The position numbers were made by a program, and so were the translations under genes. The notes beneath the pieces are model-generated. The model ran no database searches, was not told where the DNA came from, and saw nothing but the letters and a program-made list of their open reading frames with translations. This document shows positions 4,134 through 5,125 of a stretch of 5,125 bases of DNA, one piece after another. Within the stretch, counting starts at the first letter, position 1. Each line of letters opens with the position of its first letter. Origin of the DNA: Lachnospiraceae bacterium (GTDB taxonomy: Bacteria > Bacillota > Clostridia > Lachnospirales > Lachnospiraceae); assembly GCA_003484785.1 (NCBI GenBank), contig DNAD01000164.1, positions 1 through 5,125 of the forward strand, written 5' to 3'.

Positions 4134-5125
4134 TGAACAAAGCTTCAGACTTAAGCTCTGTAAAAAAAACAAACGCCCTGTTTCTGGGCTTCATACTGCT
4201 CTTTATGGCAATGGAGCTGGTGATCGGAGTCCTTGCGGTAATGGACGTCAATATAGCGATCGTTCCCGCGCTTTTTATCAGTCAGAGCATAATTCTGGTG
4301 CCCTCTCTGGTATTTGTTGTCATCGAGTGTATCGAGCTTAAGGAGTGGGTGCCTTTTAAAAGGATAAAATGGTCAACCTTCTGGTTGACTATTTTATTTA
4401 CCATGTGTCTGAGTCCCTTTATATCCTTTATAAATGTCCTGTCCCAGTTATTTACCACCAACATAGTTGCGGAGCTCTCCGGTGAGTTTTTATCCGTTTC
4501 TCCCCTGGTTCTCATGTTCGTCATAGGCTTCTTCGGGCCCTTCTGCGAGGAATTCACCTTCAGAGGGATCATTTACCACGGTCTCTCAAAGTCGGGCAGG
4601 ACACTGGCGGCGATCCTTGTTTCGGCGCTTTTCTTCGGGCTTATGCACATGAACTTAAACCAGTTCTCCTATGCCTTTATCCTCGGTCTGGCCTTCGGGC
4701 TTATAAATGAAGCGACGGGGAGCATCTTTCCTTCCCTTATCATGCATATACTCATAAACAGCGTTAACGTCGGCATGCAATATATCGCCGACTACGGGAT
4801 GACTCTTTCGGGAGAGTCTCCGGAGGGACTGGCAGGCGCTTTGAGCGAGCTGGACGCGGGGACCGATGACATCCTCATGATAGCCGGCGCGCTTCTGATC
4901 CCGGCTCTCATCGGTCTGGCCCTTTCCATAGTGGTTTTTATCGCCATATGCAGAAAGGAAGGCAGTCTTGACCGTATCCGTTCACTGTTTAAGCAAAAAA
5001 AGCCCTCTCCTTCAGAGGAAGGCTCTGCAAGTCCACACGTCTCCGAACAGGAAACGTCTTCCGGGGCAGTTGCGGAAGCTGTATCACGGGATAATACAGT
5101 AACATCATCGGGGGCAGGATCAGAG
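4133..5125 (+). CDS. CPBP-family intramembrane metalloprotease (CAAX protease/Abi type), 3' end beyond the window
   Basis: The frame is open for 331 codons from the ATG at 4133 to the last base of the window, so the C-terminus is missing. Hydrophobic segments lie near 15-37, 41-64, 81-105, 122-137, 156-171, 180-220 and 246-272. The three CPBP motifs are present: EEFTFRG (139-145, catalytic Glu139-Glu140 and Arg144), FFGLMH (167-172, His172) and HILIN (205-209, His205 and Asn209). An intact active site is therefore likely. The family includes eukaryotic Rce1 and bacterial proteins linked to bacteriocin immunity, peptide maturation and sigma-factor control; the substrate here is unknown. After the last membrane segment comes a basic stretch (274-290), then a Ser/Glu/Pro-rich tail of low complexity, probably disordered. 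The start overlaps the upstream stop codon by one base and has no good ribosome binding site of its own, so translation probably depends on the small gene. Confidence 0.9.
   Translation, partial: MNKASDLSSVKKTNALFLGFILLFMAMELVIGVLAVMDVNIAIVPALFISQSIILVPSLVFVVIECIELKEWVPFKRIKWSTFWLTILFTMCLSPFISFINVLSQLFTTNIVAELSGEFLSVSPLVLMFVIGFFGPFCEEFTFRGIIYHGLSKSGRTLAAILVSALFFGLMHMNLNQFSYAFILGLAFGLINEATGSIFPSLIMHILINSVNVGMQYIADYGMTLSGESPEGLAGALSELDAGTDDILMIAGALLIPALIGLALSIVVFIAICRKEGSLDRIRSLFKQKKPSPSEEGSASPHVSEQETSSGAVAEAVSRDNTVTSSGAGSE

Noticed and set aside
4282..4572. Minus-strand 96-aa frame inside the protease gene
   Set aside because: It is antisense to the CPBP coding region, whose membrane segments and catalytic motifs are clear, and has no ribosome binding site or domain.

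Overview
The window looks like chromosomal DNA of a Firmicute of the class Clostridia, most likely Lachnospiraceae. The evidence is moderate G+C by eye, strong AAAGGAG-type ribosome binding sites, consensus sigma-A promoters, a CvfB/YitL-type RNA-binding protein and a CdaR/PucR-type regulator. The family assignment is inference from gene style, not from a marker gene. I see no rRNA, tRNA, insertion sequence or prophage gene.

Layout. Bases 1-125 hold a compact set of hairpins: two identical 37-bp palindromic repeats (1-37 and 89-125) around two perfect hairpins that touch each other (43-63 and 64-85). The second repeat contains the stop codon of a minus-strand gene (119-1207) for a PucR/CdaR-family transcriptional regulator. 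A divergent intergenic region (1208-1416) carries signals for both directions: an inverted repeat in the regulator's leader, an AT-rich palindrome over its possible -10, and a good extended -10 promoter for the rightward genes, followed by a structured leader. Rightward come a polytopic GT39-like (GT-C fold) membrane glycosyltransferase (1417-2871, possibly starting at TTG 1438) and, 61 bp later, a CvfB-like protein with S1 domains and a winged helix (2933-3793). A weak AU-rich terminator is possible after it. A perfect-consensus promoter (TTGACA, 16 bp, TATAAT at 3841-3868) then drives a two-gene unit: an unrecognised 77-aa soluble protein (3900-4133) and a CPBP/CAAX-type intramembrane metalloprotease that starts on the last base of the small gene's stop codon and runs off the window end (4133-5125).

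How the parts may work together. The glycosyltransferase and CvfB genes could share a transcript, because no terminator or good promoter separates them, but their functions do not obviously match. The small protein and the protease form a translationally coupled pair, which makes the small protein a candidate partner of the protease. The regulator stands alone on the opposite strand. Its CCGGTC/GACCGG inverted-repeat motif occurs both in its own leader and just past its 3' end. The least explained item is the hairpin array at the left edge, whose repeats can fold in mutually exclusive ways.
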